From NCBI RefSeq assembly GCF_003971065.1, contig NZ_RYDV01000007.1, positions 186,001 to 250,000 of the forward strand: 64,000 nucleotides of DNA, in the 5' to 3' direction. Numbering within the stretch: the first letter of the stretch is position 1; the number at the start of each line of letters is the position of its first letter. Source of the stretch: Candidimonas sp. SYP-B2681. GTDB taxonomy: Bacteria; Pseudomonadota; Gammaproteobacteria; Burkholderiales; Burkholderiaceae_B. The notes under the pieces were generated by a model. It was not told the origin of the DNA. It made no database searches and worked only from the letters and a program-made list of their open reading frames with translations. This document shows, piece by piece, positions 9,728 through 19,595 of the stretch. A program made the position numbers and the translations under genes.

Positions 9728-11710
9728 TTACGCCTTCGGACCACTGCGTTTCGCGACAGAGCGTTCCAGGTATCGGTAAAGCGTGCTTCGATGCACGCCC
9801 AAGCTACGGGCTGCAAGACTAAGGTTGTGGTTCGACTCGGCGATGACCCGTTCAATGGTCAGATCGTTGACATCTCGCAATGTGGATCCTGTGACGTCGA
9901 CGCGCGAAGGGGGGTGGTACGTATGTCCGGAATATGGGTCAGCGCCAGGTCCTGTGCCAAGAAGCGAGGGTGGTACTGAAAAATCCGACATCGGTAGATG
10001 AGGACGGTCGGGAGGGCGCAACTGGGCAGGAAGTTCATCGCCGGTGATAAGGCTGCCTTCGGGTTGTAGATAAATGAGTTGGCGCAAGAGGCTGTTTAAT
10101 TGTCGATAATTCCCTGGCCACGGATAGGCCTGCAGGCAGTCGAGTGCCGTGTCGGCGAGCGTCATTGAGCGGTCGCGACCTCCAAGGCGCTGAAATTCCT
10201 GGCACAGGAAATCGCGCAGAGAGTGTCTTTGACGTAGCGGGGGAAGGTGTACGCTGAAGTCTTGGAGGCGATAGAAGAGATCGGCTCTAAACGAGGCATT
10301 TTCCACCATGACGGCCAGATCGTGGTTGGTAGCGCTGACGAGGCCGAAATCAACCGGAATGCGTTTATCAGACCCTAGTGGCTGAACTTCACGCTCTTGA
10401 AGCGCTCGAAGTAATCGTGTTTGCAGCATTATCGGCATATCGCCGATTTCATCCAAAAACAGCAATCCCCCTTGCGCCTCACGTAGACGTCCGCGCGAGC
10501 CTTCTCGGCGTGCTCCGGTGAATGCGCCGCCTTCATAGCCAAACAGTTCCGCCTCAACCAGGCTCTCTGGGAGGGCAGCGCAGTTAATGGCCACGAAGGG
10601 ACCCTGTCTCCATTGGCTTTGGGCATGAAGATGGCGGGCAAAGATTTCTTTGCCGGCTCCGGTCTCACCTTGCAACAGGATTGCCATGCCGGCATTAATG
10701 GCAGAAAGGGATTGCTTTAGACTGGCCTGCAGTTCGCTTGCCAAGGTCGGTAGAGGGGGATTTTTGCTGGACGGTATACGCGACTTGCTGCCGTGTCTTT
10801 CGGCAACGAGGTCAATTGATTCGGTGGTTTTAGCGGCTGATGGCAACGCGCTTTTGCCGGTATGTAAGGTTCCAACAAACGGGGTGCCGGTGCAACTACG
10901 CATCGCTTGGGGAGTGACGCCTGCTTGCTTCCAGCCATCTAGCCAACGCTGTACAGGGGAGCCAAGCACATTCCAGTCCGCTTGCAGCAGTTGCAAGGCA
11001 ATAGCGTTTGCTCCTACAACGCGATCGTCCTCCACGAGCAAAATAGCGCGCTCACTAGAATCAAGTAATGAGGGTTGGCGCTGAAAAACCAGGCGATGAA
11101 GACGTCCATCGGCGTGATCCAGAAGGCGGTTGCTTATTTGCCGTGCGCACATTTGTGCCAAGCCTAATGCATAGGCATGAAGGGTTGTAGCTTCGCTTGA
11201 AATGTCCAGCACACCAATGATTTCACCGACCGCAGAAAATATCGGCGCCGCATGGCAACTGAGGATCTTGTTGCGCTCCAGGAAATGTTCACGGCCGTGG
11301 ACGCTGACACTATCGGCGTCAAATAGGGCTGTGCCTATGGCATTTGTGCCGCGTAAGGATTCCGCCCAACTGACGCCTGGCTGCAATGCGACCTGTTCTG
11401 CCTTTTGGAGAAATGCGGCACTTCCTGCTGCTTGCAAAATTACGCCGGTTGCGTCGGCCAGCAATACGACACTTTGAGCGCTGGCGACCAGCGAACCCAA
11501 GGTCTGAATTTCCGGCTCGGCCATCTGAAGCATGTGGGCATGTTGTTCGCGCCTGGCGGTTAGGTCGGCTCGCAACATGGGATCAGGGTCGGCATGCAAG
11601 GCATAGTCAATTGACGTGCAACGCTTCCATGAACGAAGAATAGGGTTGGAAGCTTGCGCGTTGAGTTTGTCGGCCAATGCTTGCGCTGTATGCGGCGTCG
11701 TTGAGGTCAT
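9728..11710 (-). CDS. AcoR-type sigma-54-dependent transcriptional activator
   Basis: 660 residues. An N-terminal GAF-like sensory region (about 60-220) contains the RGTNAIGTAL and GREHFLERN segments typical of AcoR/AdhR activators. The AAA+ domain has Walker A GETGAGKE at residues 348-355 and the sigma-54-contacting GAFTGA loop at 395-400. A Fis-type helix-turn-helix ends the protein (NLSLAARSLGVHRSTLYRYL). The start at 11710 is chosen because GGAG lies just upstream; a longer reading to 11788 would run into the divergent control region. It is divergent from an aldehyde dehydrogenase with a matching sigma-54 promoter, so it very likely activates that gene in response to acetoin, ethanol or acetaldehyde; the effector is inference. 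Confidence 0.9.
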   Translation of the reverse strand: MTSTTPHTAQALADKLNAQASNPILRSWKRCTSIDYALHADPDPMLRADLTARREQHAHMLQMAEPEIQTLGSLVASAQSVVLLADATGVILQAAGSAAFLQKAEQVALQPGVSWAESLRGTNAIGTALFDADSVSVHGREHFLERNKILSCHAAPIFSAVGEIIGVLDISSEATTLHAYALGLAQMCARQISNRLLDHADGRLHRLVFQRQPSLLDSSERAILLVEDDRVVGANAIALQLLQADWNVLGSPVQRWLDGWKQAGVTPQAMRSCTGTPFVGTLHTGKSALPSAAKTTESIDLVAERHGSKSRIPSSKNPPLPTLASELQASLKQSLSAINAGMAILLQGETGAGKEIFARHLHAQSQWRQGPFVAINCAALPESLVEAELFGYEGGAFTGARREGSRGRLREAQGGLLFLDEIGDMPIMLQTRLLRALQEREVQPLGSDKRIPVDFGLVSATNHDLAVMVENASFRADLFYRLQDFSVHLPPLRQRHSLRDFLCQEFQRLGGRDRSMTLADTALDCLQAYPWPGNYRQLNSLLRQLIYLQPEGSLITGDELPAQLRPPDRPHLPMSDFSVPPSLLGTGPGADPYSGHTYHPPSRVDVTGSTLRDVNDLTIERVIAESNHNLSLAARSLGVHRSTLYRYLERSVAKRSGPKA

Positions 11711-11770
11711 GCGTGTTGTCTCCGGTGTTGCGTTATGCGTCAGCAGGAGGTGCCGCTTAATATGCCAGAC

Positions 11771-11787
11771 TGTCGATTTTTGCGACA
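11771..11787. promoter_or_regulatory. Inverted repeat, candidate activator binding site
   Basis: TGTCG (11771-11775) and CGACA (11783-11787) are perfect inverted half sites with a 7-bp spacer. They lie about 100 bp upstream of the -24/-12 promoter of the dehydrogenase, the usual distance for an enhancer-bound sigma-54 activator. Binding by the adjacent AcoR-type protein is inference. Confidence 0.5.
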
Positions 11788-11884
11788 AGCTATTGTTTTA
11801 TTAGCCGATTATGCCACTTCGCATGACATGTGGGAACCGGCTTTCTGCTTGTTGAACGCCAATTCTACGCCGCGGTGTGCGCAT

Positions 11885-11900
11885 TGGCATGCATATTGCT
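11885..11900 (+). promoter_or_regulatory. Sigma-54 (-24/-12) promoter
   Basis: TGGCATGCATATTGCT fits the sigma-54 consensus TGGCAYRNNNNTTGCW at every position. It is 58 bp before the dehydrogenase ATG and lies between that gene and the divergent sigma-54 activator gene. Confidence 0.85.
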
Positions 11901-11958
11901 TTTTTCATAATACGGAACCCTCAGCACGGTAACCGGCATTTACTAAAGGAGATATGAA

Positions 11959-13485
11959 ATGGACTTGACCGACTTGAAAGATTTTGGCATCGATGTTGAA
12001 TTCCCATATAAGCGGCATTACGAGAACTACATAGGCGGCCAATGGGTTGCGCCCATATCGGGCAACTACTTTGAAAATGTCTCGCCTATTACCGGACAAG
12101 TATTTTGCGAAGTTCCGCGCTCGGATGCCGCTGATGTTGACGCGGCGCTCGATGCGGCACATGCCGCTCGTAAAAAGTGGGGCGAGACATCGCCCACCGA
12201 GCGCGCCAACATCCTGTGGCGCATGGCCGATAAAATGGAGCAGAATTTAAAGATTCTGGCGGTAGCCGATTCCATAGATAACGGAAAACCTTTGCGCGAG
12301 ACAATGGCAGCCGATGTACCTTTGGCAATTGATCACTTGCGATATTTTGCGAGCTGCATACGAGCCCAGGAGGGTGGTATTTCGGAAGTCGATCACGACA
12401 CGGTGGCCTACCACTTTCCTGAGCCCCTCGGCGTGGTCGGGCAGATTATCCCATGGAACTTTCCTCTGCTTATGGCTGCATGGAAGCTTGCGCCCGCACT
12501 GGCTGCTGGTAACTGCGTCGTGCTCAAGCCAGCCGAACAAACCCCGGCGTCCATCCTGGTATTAATGGAATTGGTCGGAGATTTGTTTCCGGCAGGCGTC
12601 ATCAATATCGTGAACGGTTACGGCAAGGAAGCCGGACATGCACTCGCCACCAGCAAGCGCATCGCCAAGCTGGCGTTTACCGGATCAACTGCCACGGGAA
12701 AATATATTTTGCATGCCGCCGCTGAAAACCTTATCCCAAGCACCGTGGAACTAGGCGGAAAAAGCCCTAATATCTTCTTCGCCGATGTCATGGACCAGGA
12801 CGACGCCTTTTTTGACAAGGCAATGGAAGGCCTGGCCATGTTTGCGCTTAATCAAGGTGAAATATGTACGTGTCCATCGCGCGTCATGGTGCAGGAATCT
12901 ATTTACGAACAGTTCATCGAGCGTGCCATTAAGCGCGTCGAGGCCATTAAAACCGGGCATCCCTTGGACACCTCGACCATGGTAGGCGCCCAGGTGTCAC
13001 AAGTTCAGATGGACAAGATTTTGTCCTACATCGATATAGGACGAGATGAAGGGGCACAATGCCTTACAGGCGGTTCGCGCCATGCGCCGGGAGACGGCTT
13101 GAGTGAAGGTTTTTATGTCAAACCCACTTTGCTTTTCGGTGACAATAGCATGCGCGTGTTCCAAGAAGAGATTTTCGGGCCCGTGGCTTCCGTCATGACG
13201 TTTAAAGACGAGGAAGATGCCATTGAACTGGCCAACGACACCGAGTATGGCTTGGGTGCAGGCGTATGGACGCGCGACGGAACCCGCGCTTACCGCGTGG
13301 GCCGGCAGATACAGGCAGGACGCGTCTGGACTAACTGCTACAACCTGTACCCCGCCCATGCCGCCTTCGGTGGTTACAAGAAGTCCGGCATAGGGCGCGA
13401 GAACCATAAAATGGCACTTGCAGCGTATCAGCAGACCAAATGCTTGCTGGTTAGTTATAGTCCCAATGCAATGGGATTTTTCTAA
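11959..13485 (+). CDS. Acetaldehyde-type aldehyde dehydrogenase (AcoD/ExaC/AldB group)
   Basis: 508 residues, an NAD(P)-dependent aldehyde dehydrogenase. Motifs are [19 protein letters not shown] in the nucleotide-binding region, the general-base segment VELGGKSPN, and the active-site GEICTCPSR with catalytic Cys at about 303. This extra cysteine pair and the [18 protein letters not shown] ending match the acetaldehyde/chloroacetaldehyde dehydrogenase group used in ethanol and acetoin catabolism. AAAGGAG lies just before the ATG. It is divergently paired with the AcoR-type regulator and preceded by a sigma-54 promoter. The exact physiological aldehyde cannot be fixed from sequence, so no symbol is given. 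Confidence 0.92.
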   Translation: MDLTDLKDFGIDVEFPYKRHYENYIGGQWVAPISGNYFENVSPITGQVFCEVPRSDAADVDAALDAAHAARKKWGETSPTERANILWRMADKMEQNLKILAVADSIDNGKPLRETMAADVPLAIDHLRYFASCIRAQEGGISEVDHDTVAYHFPEPLGVVGQIIPWNFPLLMAAWKLAPALAAGNCVVLKPAEQTPASILVLMELVGDLFPAGVINIVNGYGKEAGHALATSKRIAKLAFTGSTATGKYILHAAAENLIPSTVELGGKSPNIFFADVMDQDDAFFDKAMEGLAMFALNQGEICTCPSRVMVQESIYEQFIERAIKRVEAIKTGHPLDTSTMVGAQVSQVQMDKILSYIDIGRDEGAQCLTGGSRHAPGDGLSEGFYVKPTLLFGDNSMRVFQEEIFGPVASVMTFKDEEDAIELANDTEYGLGAGVWTRDGTRAYRVGRQIQAGRVWTNCYNLYPAHAAFGGYKKSGIGRENHKMALAAYQQTKCLLVSYSPNAMGFF

Positions 13486-13542
13486 AACCGATTGTGCTCG
13501 GATCCGCGGTATGGCGGAGACGTAATCCGGGATGCCTCACAT

Positions 13543-13570
13543 ATACGGGAAGTCCATGGGCTTCCCGTAT
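13543..13570. repeat. Perfect 10-bp hairpin between aldehyde dehydrogenase and pxpA
   Basis: ATACGGGAAG (13543-13552) pairs perfectly with CTTCCCGTAT (13561-13570) round an 8-nt loop. It is not followed by a T-run, so it may be a weak terminator, an operator for pxpA or a processing hairpin. Confidence 0.55.
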
Positions 13571-13619
13571 TGTCGACTTGGTTTATGCTCTTATCCATTC
13601 GGAATTTTGGGGGGAGATC

Positions 13620-14387
13620 ATGGTGAGCTTATCAATCGATTTGAATTGCGATATGGGCGAAAGCTTCGGTGCGTGGAAAATGGGTCAGGACGAAGAAATT
13701 CTGCCTTTCGTGACGTCGGCCAATATTGCTTGCGGCTTCCATGCAGGCGACCCGGCCGTAATGCGCCACACTGTGGCGGCTGCCATTCGTCACGGCGTCG
13801 CACTGGGCGCGCACCCCGGTTTGCCGGATCTGGCAGGTTTCGGTCGACGCACCATGGACATTAGCCCGGAAGATGCCTACGACCTCGTTGTAGTCCAGGT
13901 TGGCGCGCTTGCAGGGGTAGCAGCCAGTCAGGGCGGTCGTCTCCATCATGTGAAAGCCCATGGGGCTTTGTACAACATGGCTGCAAAAAATCACGAATTG
14001 GCCGAAGCCATAGCCAAAGCTGTCCGTGACGTCGATTCGACGCTGGTGTTCTACGCGCTGGCCTCCAGCGTTCAAGCTCGTATCGCAAAGGAGATGGGGC
14101 TAACGGTTGCGCAAGAGGTCTTTGCCGATCGGACCTACCAAAGCGATGGTTCGCTGACGTCTCGCAAGCAGCCCAATGCCATGATCGTGGACCCCGCCGC
14201 ATCGATACGGCAAGTGCTGCGGATGATCAAAGAGGGCAAGGTCGGTACCGTTCAGGGCGAAGATGTGGCGGTGAGTGCGGACACCTTATGTATCCATGGC
14301 GACCAGGCTGGGGCAGTCGTGTTCGCTCAAGCGATCCGGCAAGCGCTTAAGGACGAAAATATTTCGGTGCGTAAGATCGGTTCCTGA
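13620..14387 (+). CDS. pxpA: 5-oxoprolinase subunit A (LamB/YcsF family)
   Basis: 255 residues. The N-terminus SIDLNCDMGESFG and the motif IACGFHAGDP are family hallmarks, followed by GAHPGLPDLAGFGRR and HVKAHGALYN. PxpA works with PxpB and PxpC in ATP-dependent cleavage of 5-oxoproline to glutamate. Neither partner is adjacent, so the gene is solitary in this window. GGGGGGAG directly precedes the ATG at 13620; an upstream start at 13494 would cross the hairpin at 13543 and add unconserved sequence. Confidence 0.9.
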   Translation: MVSLSIDLNCDMGESFGAWKMGQDEEILPFVTSANIACGFHAGDPAVMRHTVAAAIRHGVALGAHPGLPDLAGFGRRTMDISPEDAYDLVVVQVGALAGVAASQGGRLHHVKAHGALYNMAAKNHELAEAIAKAVRDVDSTLVFYALASSVQARIAKEMGLTVAQEVFADRTYQSDGSLTSRKQPNAMIVDPAASIRQVLRMIKEGKVGTVQGEDVAVSADTLCIHGDQAGAVVFAQAIRQALKDENISVRKIGS

Positions 14388-14456
14388 ACCGGATCGCGGT
14401 GGCATCAAATGATGTAAGGTTGCGCCGTTAAGTACGCATCTGTCCGGATTGTAATC

Positions 14457-15332
14457 ATGAAGACCATTTTTCCCGACGCCGAGAGGCGTCATGCTTTGCA
14501 GGAGGCCATCCAGCAAGGCCAAGCTTATACGTTGGCGCAGGAAGATATCGCATTTCTTGCAAGTGAAGATCTCCGCCCAGTACGCATGCAGCTCGAATTA
14601 TTGAAGACCGAGCATGCTCTGCGTGAACACAATGTACGCGCCACTATCGTGGTATTCGGTAGTGCGCGCATAATGTCTCTAGAAGATGCGCAGGCAGCAG
14701 TTGTGCTGGTGGAGGAGCAATTGGATGCGCAGCCGAAGGAAGCGACTCTCGAGCGCGCACTTGTTGTGGCCAAGCGTCGTGTCGAGCAAGCGCACTGGTA
14801 CGGGGAAGCACGTCGCTTTGCCCATATGGCATCAACATGCTTTCAGCATGAAGGCCCTTGTGAACTGGTGGTAATGCCCGGCGGCGGGCCGGGCATTATG
14901 GAGGCGGCAAACCGTGGCGCGTTTGAAGCGGGCGAGCGATCGGTTGGTCTTAATATCACCCTGCCCCACGAGCAATACCCCAATCCATTCATTACGCCAG
15001 AGCTCGCTTTCAGGTTTCACTACTTCGCGCTGCGAAAGATGCATTTCTTACTACGTGCCAAGGCACTGGTCGCGTTTCCGGGCGGGTTCGGAACCCTGGA
15101 TGAGCTCTTCGAGGTGTTGACGCTGGTGCAAACTCAAAAAATGCCACGAATCCCGATCGTATTGGTCAATAGCGCGTTCTGGCAACGCCTCATTGACTTC
15201 GATTTCCTTATCGAAGAGGGCATGATTGCCGCGGCGGACGCCGAGTTGTTCGTCATGGTAGATAGCGCGGAAGGGGTGATTGCCGCGCTCCGAACTTTTT
15301 ACTCGGGCACTACGGCGCAACCGAATATTTAG
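14457..15332 (+). CDS. LOG-family protein (possible cytokinin riboside 5'-phosphate phosphoribohydrolase type)
   Basis: 291 residues. The LOG/TIGR00730 signature is complete: GGGPGIMEAANRGA (about 142-155) and PGGFGTLDELFE (about 208-219), plus the early VVFGSAR strand. Family members hydrolyse nucleoside 5'-monophosphates, releasing free bases. The N-terminal 60 residues are extra relative to short LOG proteins, as in a common proteobacterial subgroup. It lies alone between pxpA and a diguanylate cyclase; no operon role is evident. Confidence 0.85.
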   Translation: MKTIFPDAERRHALQEAIQQGQAYTLAQEDIAFLASEDLRPVRMQLELLKTEHALREHNVRATIVVFGSARIMSLEDAQAAVVLVEEQLDAQPKEATLERALVVAKRRVEQAHWYGEARRFAHMASTCFQHEGPCELVVMPGGGPGIMEAANRGAFEAGERSVGLNITLPHEQYPNPFITPELAFRFHYFALRKMHFLLRAKALVAFPGGFGTLDELFEVLTLVQTQKMPRIPIVLVNSAFWQRLIDFDFLIEEGMIAAADAELFVMVDSAEGVIAALRTFYSGTTAQPNI

Positions 15333-15386
15333 TTTATTTTTGACGCTGCCCGTTGTAGTATGGCACATTTGCTTACGAGTTGATTA

Positions 15387-17306
15387 ATGGCCGCCCTCTT
15401 CAAAATTGGCAGTAGTCCATTCCTAGCACAATGGCTGGGACTTGGTTCTGCACTGTCTATTTTATTGGCGTTGATATCAATTAATCTTTACAGGGATCAC
15501 GGTCGTATCGGGCAACGCGAAGAAGACCGATTGTCCACCCAAGCTCGCGTCGTGGCGGAAAATATCGAATTCCAGTTGGCGACCGTCGATTTGACCCTTG
15601 GCCGTATCGTGGCGAAGCTGGCCAATAGTCCTCAGATTGCAGCATCTACTGACTCCACAGCCGTGTATTTTTCGGCACTCGTCGATGCCATGCCGGGCGT
15701 TCGTACCATCGCTATTCTGGATGTCAACGGCACCGCGCTCGCCTCGAATCGCCCCGAACTGGTCGGCCAAAATTTTAGCGAACGTGGGTATTTCAGTCGC
15801 ATCAAAGGTCACCCCGATGCGACGGCTTTATATGTTTCGACGCCGTTCAAAAGCCTGTTGAATCCTTATGTCGTAAACGTTTCACGGATGATTCCCGGCC
15901 ACGATGGTGGGTTTGCTGGCATTGTGTTTGCCACCCTTGATCCGAAGTACTTCAATACGCTGGTGGCCTCGGTCCTGTATACCCCCGACATGTGGGGCAT
16001 GTTGATTCATTCGGACGGTCAACCATTCGTGATACAGCCGCCAACAGGCAGTTCCGCGGATATCGACTCCATGCAACCAGAGTCCCTATTTCTGCGTGAT
16101 CGCCAACGAGAACGGCCCCTTGCCGTTATCAGTGACGACACAATGATGAGCTATGCGGGTCAAATGGTCGCCCAGCGCACTGTTGGTCTGAACCGTCTTA
16201 AAATTGACAAGGCGCTCGTTATCGCGATGGGCCGCGACCGGGACGACATATTCATGCAATGGCGACAAGATATTGCCTTTCGCTCCATGGTATTCGCGCT
16301 CATTTGTGTCGCCAGTTTTATGGCGCTGCGCGCGTATCACTTTACCCGACGCCGGCTTGAACGACAGAAAGCTGCTGCGGCGGCCATTTTGCAGGCTGCA
16401 CTCGATAACTATCAACTAATTGTTGAAAACACTGCGGACCTTGTCGCGCGGATCGATCCCCAAGGGCGTTACACTTATTTGAATCGGGCGTTTTGTGGCA
16501 TGTTCGGCAAGACGGCAACGGATCGCGTCGGAGAGTATTTCGCTGCGCGGGTGGTTGGGCCGGACCGCGATTTGGCGGTGACATCGTTTCGTAAGCTCTT
16601 CGAACCGCCTTATGCACTTAGCTTCACACAGCGTGAAAAAACGATAATTGGTATACGTTATTTACAATGGACCGCAAAAACGCTTTTCGATCCGCAGGGC
16701 AAGGTTACTGAAATTATCGCCATCGGCCGTGACATGACCGAACATATGCGTCGTGTCGGCACTCTTGAGCATCAGGCCTTTCGAGATTTCCTTACCGGGC
16801 TCGCTAACCGTCGCCATTTCATGGGCCTGGGAAAGGATGAGCTTGCCCGCGCATTACGTTACGGCAGGCCGGCTTCGTTGTTTATGTTGGACCTGGATCA
16901 CTTTAAGCATATCAACGACGCATACGGGCATAGAGTCGGCGACTTGATGCTGCAAACTTTCAGCAAAGTGCTTCTCAAGACGTTACGCGTGACCGATGTC
17001 ATCGGCCGTGTAGGCGGAGAGGAATTTGCCGTTCTGCTGCCCGAAACAGAGCTTGCCGAGGCGCTCGAGACGGCTTACCGGCTTAAAAGCGCGATCGCTG
17101 AGCAAAGTCTCACCATCGAAAACGAAACCATACTGCGTGTTACCGCGTCGATAGGCGTCGTGGCGTGGAGACCGGGCATCGACCTTGACGACCTTTTAGA
17201 CATGGCAGACGGTGCTTTGTATCAAGCAAAGCAGTCTGGCCGTAATAAGGTCTGCATTGCGCAATACCCGGATACAGGCGAGCCGCTCGCAGCGAAAAGC
17301 GCCTGA
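15387..17306 (+). CDS. Membrane diguanylate cyclase (CACHE-PAS-GGDEF)
   Basis: 639 residues. Transmembrane helix 1 lies at about 14-35 and helix 2 at about 300-320, enclosing a periplasmic dCACHE-type sensor domain. A PAS domain follows (about 340-455, with ARIDPQGRYTYLNRAF). The C-terminal GGDEF domain has LTGLANRR, the active site GGEEF at 543-547, and the inhibitory RxxD site RVTD at 534-537 nine residues earlier. It should therefore make cyclic-di-GMP and be product-inhibited. No EAL domain is present. The ligand of the CACHE domain is unknown. Confidence 0.93.
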   Translation: MAALFKIGSSPFLAQWLGLGSALSILLALISINLYRDHGRIGQREEDRLSTQARVVAENIEFQLATVDLTLGRIVAKLANSPQIAASTDSTAVYFSALVDAMPGVRTIAILDVNGTALASNRPELVGQNFSERGYFSRIKGHPDATALYVSTPFKSLLNPYVVNVSRMIPGHDGGFAGIVFATLDPKYFNTLVASVLYTPDMWGMLIHSDGQPFVIQPPTGSSADIDSMQPESLFLRDRQRERPLAVISDDTMMSYAGQMVAQRTVGLNRLKIDKALVIAMGRDRDDIFMQWRQDIAFRSMVFALICVASFMALRAYHFTRRRLERQKAAAAAILQAALDNYQLIVENTADLVARIDPQGRYTYLNRAFCGMFGKTATDRVGEYFAARVVGPDRDLAVTSFRKLFEPPYALSFTQREKTIIGIRYLQWTAKTLFDPQGKVTEIIAIGRDMTEHMRRVGTLEHQAFRDFLTGLANRRHFMGLGKDELARALRYGRPASLFMLDLDHFKHINDAYGHRVGDLMLQTFSKVLLKTLRVTDVIGRVGGEEFAVLLPETELAEALETAYRLKSAIAEQSLTIENETILRVTASIGVVAWRPGIDLDDLLDMADGALYQAKQSGRNKVCIAQYPDTGEPLAAKSA

Positions 17307-17343
17307 TCCCCATCGTCCTCTGGCGCCTGGTGAACCGTTCGAA

Positions 17344-18021
17344 TTACCCGAGTTGCTTTAACAGAGCGCGGGCGGCGGGTTCGGATGACGCCGGATTCTG
17401 TCCTGTGATCAGGAGTCCATCGGTGATGACATATGGCAGCCAATTGCCCACCTGAGAATAAACCCCGCCATTTTCTTTCAGCATGTCTTCGACCAGAAAT
17501 GGAACGATATCGGTAAGGCCCACAGCAGCTTCTTCATCGTTCGAAAATCCTGTGACGTTTTTTCCATTGACCAGAGGTTTGCCATCGGGGTTCTTAACAT
17601 GCCGGAGCACTCCTGGCGCGTGGCAAACGGCGGCGACGGTCTTTCCGGCCGCTAACGTTTTCGTGATCAGGGAAATGGAAACAGCGTCTTCTGCAAGATC
17701 CCATAACGGGCCATGTCCGCCTGGATAGAAGACGGCGTCGTAATCGTTCGCTGTGATGCTAGAAAGCACGCGTGTGTTGGCTAACGCCTCTTGAGCCGCC
17801 TTGTCTTCGGCAAAGCGGCGCGTAGCATTTGTCTGTGCATCGTCGGCATCGCTTTTAGGATCGATGGGCGGGTGCCCTCCGGATGGCGAAGCGAGGGTGA
17901 TGTCGGCACCTGCGTCCTTGAAAATGTAATAGGGCGCTGCAAATTCCTCGAGCCAGAAGCCTGTTTTCTCGCCCGTATTTCCTAGCTCGCCGTGCGAGGT
18001 CAAAACCATTAGTATTCGCAT
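17344..18021 (-). CDS. DJ-1/PfpI family protein, Hsp31-like glyoxalase III type
   Basis: 225 residues of the type 1 glutamine amidotransferase-like fold. The nucleophile elbow AVCHAPG carries the conserved Cys-His; EEFAAPYY supplies the acidic residue near position 27; and PGGHGPLWDL is present. This layout matches class I Hsp31-like glyoxalase III/chaperone proteins, which detoxify methylglyoxal. AGGAGG lies 4 nt before the ATG. It lies on the minus strand next to the chromate transporter gene; a stress role is likely but the substrate is not proven by sequence. Confidence 0.85.
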   Translation of the reverse strand: MRILMVLTSHGELGNTGEKTGFWLEEFAAPYYIFKDAGADITLASPSGGHPPIDPKSDADDAQTNATRRFAEDKAAQEALANTRVLSSITANDYDAVFYPGGHGPLWDLAEDAVSISLITKTLAAGKTVAAVCHAPGVLRHVKNPDGKPLVNGKNVTGFSNDEEAAVGLTDIVPFLVEDMLKENGGVYSQVGNWLPYVITDGLLITGQNPASSEPAARALLKQLG

Positions 18022-18115
18022 GCTGCCTCCTGATTGAATGACACATTAAGGTTGCCGGTACGCAATAAAATTGTAGATAAACTTGCGGCGAATCCACATG
18101 ATGGGTTGCCTGACC

Positions 18116-19336
18116 TTACCATGGAAGACTCAATAGCCATCCGCCAAGTCCACTGCCGACGACAACAAGCCAAGGCCGTAGTTTCCAGAATACCAAGGCA
18201 GTTAGTGCTACGACGGCCAGGGCGAAGTCAGAGGATTGGTGAATTGCGCTCGTCCATACGGGGTGATACAGCGCCGCCAGCAATAAGCCGACTACGGCTG
18301 CATTCACGCCTGCCAGAGCGGCACGCATGCGAAGGCTGGTTCTTAGCTGTTCCCAGAACGGTAATGCCCCAACGACAATGAGAAACGACGGGACGAAAAT
18401 AGCGACAAGGCACAGTGTCCCACCGATGAACCCAGTTGGCGGTGTGCTCATTGAGGCGCCCAGAAACGCAGCAAAGGTAAATAAAGGACCGGGCATCGCC
18501 TGAGCTGCCCCGTAACCGGCGAGGAAAATCTCGTTGCTAACCCAACCGTTAGGTACGACTTCGGCTTGAAGCAAGGGCAAAATGACATGGCCACCGCCGA
18601 AAACCAGTGCTCCGACCCGATAAAAGACATCGAGCATCGACATACCTGGGTTGTGCGAAGCTTGCGCGAGCAGTGGAAGGCTGACAAGCAATGTAAAGAA
18701 AATAGCCAATAAAATGGCGCCGGTGCGCCGGCTTACCCGGATAGATAAGGCTTCATGCGCGATTTCTTGTGTTGGCTTGATCAACCACCAGCCAGCGATG
18801 CCGGCTACGATGATCGCACCCAATTGACTGAGTGTTCCGGGCCACATGAGCACCATACAGGCTACAGCCGTCATGATTGAAATGCGCAATGTATCGGTGC
18901 ACAGGCTACGTGCCATCCCCCACACCGCGTGAGCCACGACAGCGACCGCGGCCACTTTCAATCCCTGCAGGAGACCCGTCGGAATTTCCTCGCCCCAGCT
19001 GGAAATTCCCAGCGCCAAGAGCATCATCGCAATTGCCGAAGGTAGGGTGAAGCCCAGCCATGCAGCAAGCGCACCGCTATACCCCGCCCGCGCCAGTCCT
19101 AACGCTAAACCTACCTGGCTGCTTGCGGGGCCCGGCAGAAACTGACACAGAGCAACCAGGTCGGTGTAGCTGCGCTCGCCCAGCCAGCCGCGCCTTACTA
19201 CGAATTCCTCGCGGAAGTAGCCAATATGAGCGACGGGACCTCCAAACGATGTAAGTCCGAGACGTAGGAAGACAAGAAACACTTGCCATGCGCTGCTGGA
19301 CTGTTGCGGTATATCCGTGACCTTTATTGAGGGCAT
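18116..19336 (-). CDS. chrA: Chromate transporter (two-domain ChrA)
   Basis: 406 residues with about ten hydrophobic segments arranged as two homologous halves. The hallmark FGGPVAHIGYFREEFV is near the N-terminus (about 30) and its counterpart FGGGHVILPLLQAEVV in the second half (about 230). Both halves are complete, so this is the long-chain form of the CHR family that exports chromate by proton or sulfate exchange. A GTG at 19345 would add three residues; the ATG at 19336 is used. No chrB regulator is adjacent. Confidence 0.9.
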   Translation of the reverse strand: MPSIKVTDIPQQSSSAWQVFLVFLRLGLTSFGGPVAHIGYFREEFVVRRGWLGERSYTDLVALCQFLPGPASSQVGLALGLARAGYSGALAAWLGFTLPSAIAMMLLALGISSWGEEIPTGLLQGLKVAAVAVVAHAVWGMARSLCTDTLRISIMTAVACMVLMWPGTLSQLGAIIVAGIAGWWLIKPTQEIAHEALSIRVSRRTGAILLAIFFTLLVSLPLLAQASHNPGMSMLDVFYRVGALVFGGGHVILPLLQAEVVPNGWVSNEIFLAGYGAAQAMPGPLFTFAAFLGASMSTPPTGFIGGTLCLVAIFVPSFLIVVGALPFWEQLRTSLRMRAALAGVNAAVVGLLLAALYHPVWTSAIHQSSDFALAVVALTALVFWKLRPWLVVVGSGLGGWLLSLPW

Positions 19337-19513
19337 GCCTGGCACTTATAAGCTATACATAATGACAAAAGCGGCGATTTTTTGCTATTCGTCACGTTGA
19401 ATGCGGTTTATCGGAAGATGCCCATAGCTTACTCAAGAAAAAGTCGTTTGATGTGGTTCGCCGCTGTGTTGCTTATTCGAATCCCCAAATTTGAACAGTT
19501 CGTGCCGAACGCT

Positions 19514-19550
19514 GGCGTTTGACCGTTTGAACGGCATTTGGCCAAACGCC
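19514..19550. repeat. Nested palindromes downstream of the secreted-protein gene
   Basis: GGCGTTTG (19514-19521) pairs with CAAACGCC (19543-19550); inside it lies CCGTT TG AACGG (19523-19534). The 250-bp gap (19346-19595) between the chrA promoter side and the 3' end of the next minus-strand gene otherwise holds no gene. The structure could act as a factor-independent end for the minus-strand gene, but no clear T-run is present. Confidence 0.4.
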
Positions 19551-19595
19551 GTGGCTCACCGCACTGCGACCATGAGCGTTAAGGTTGCTATGGCA

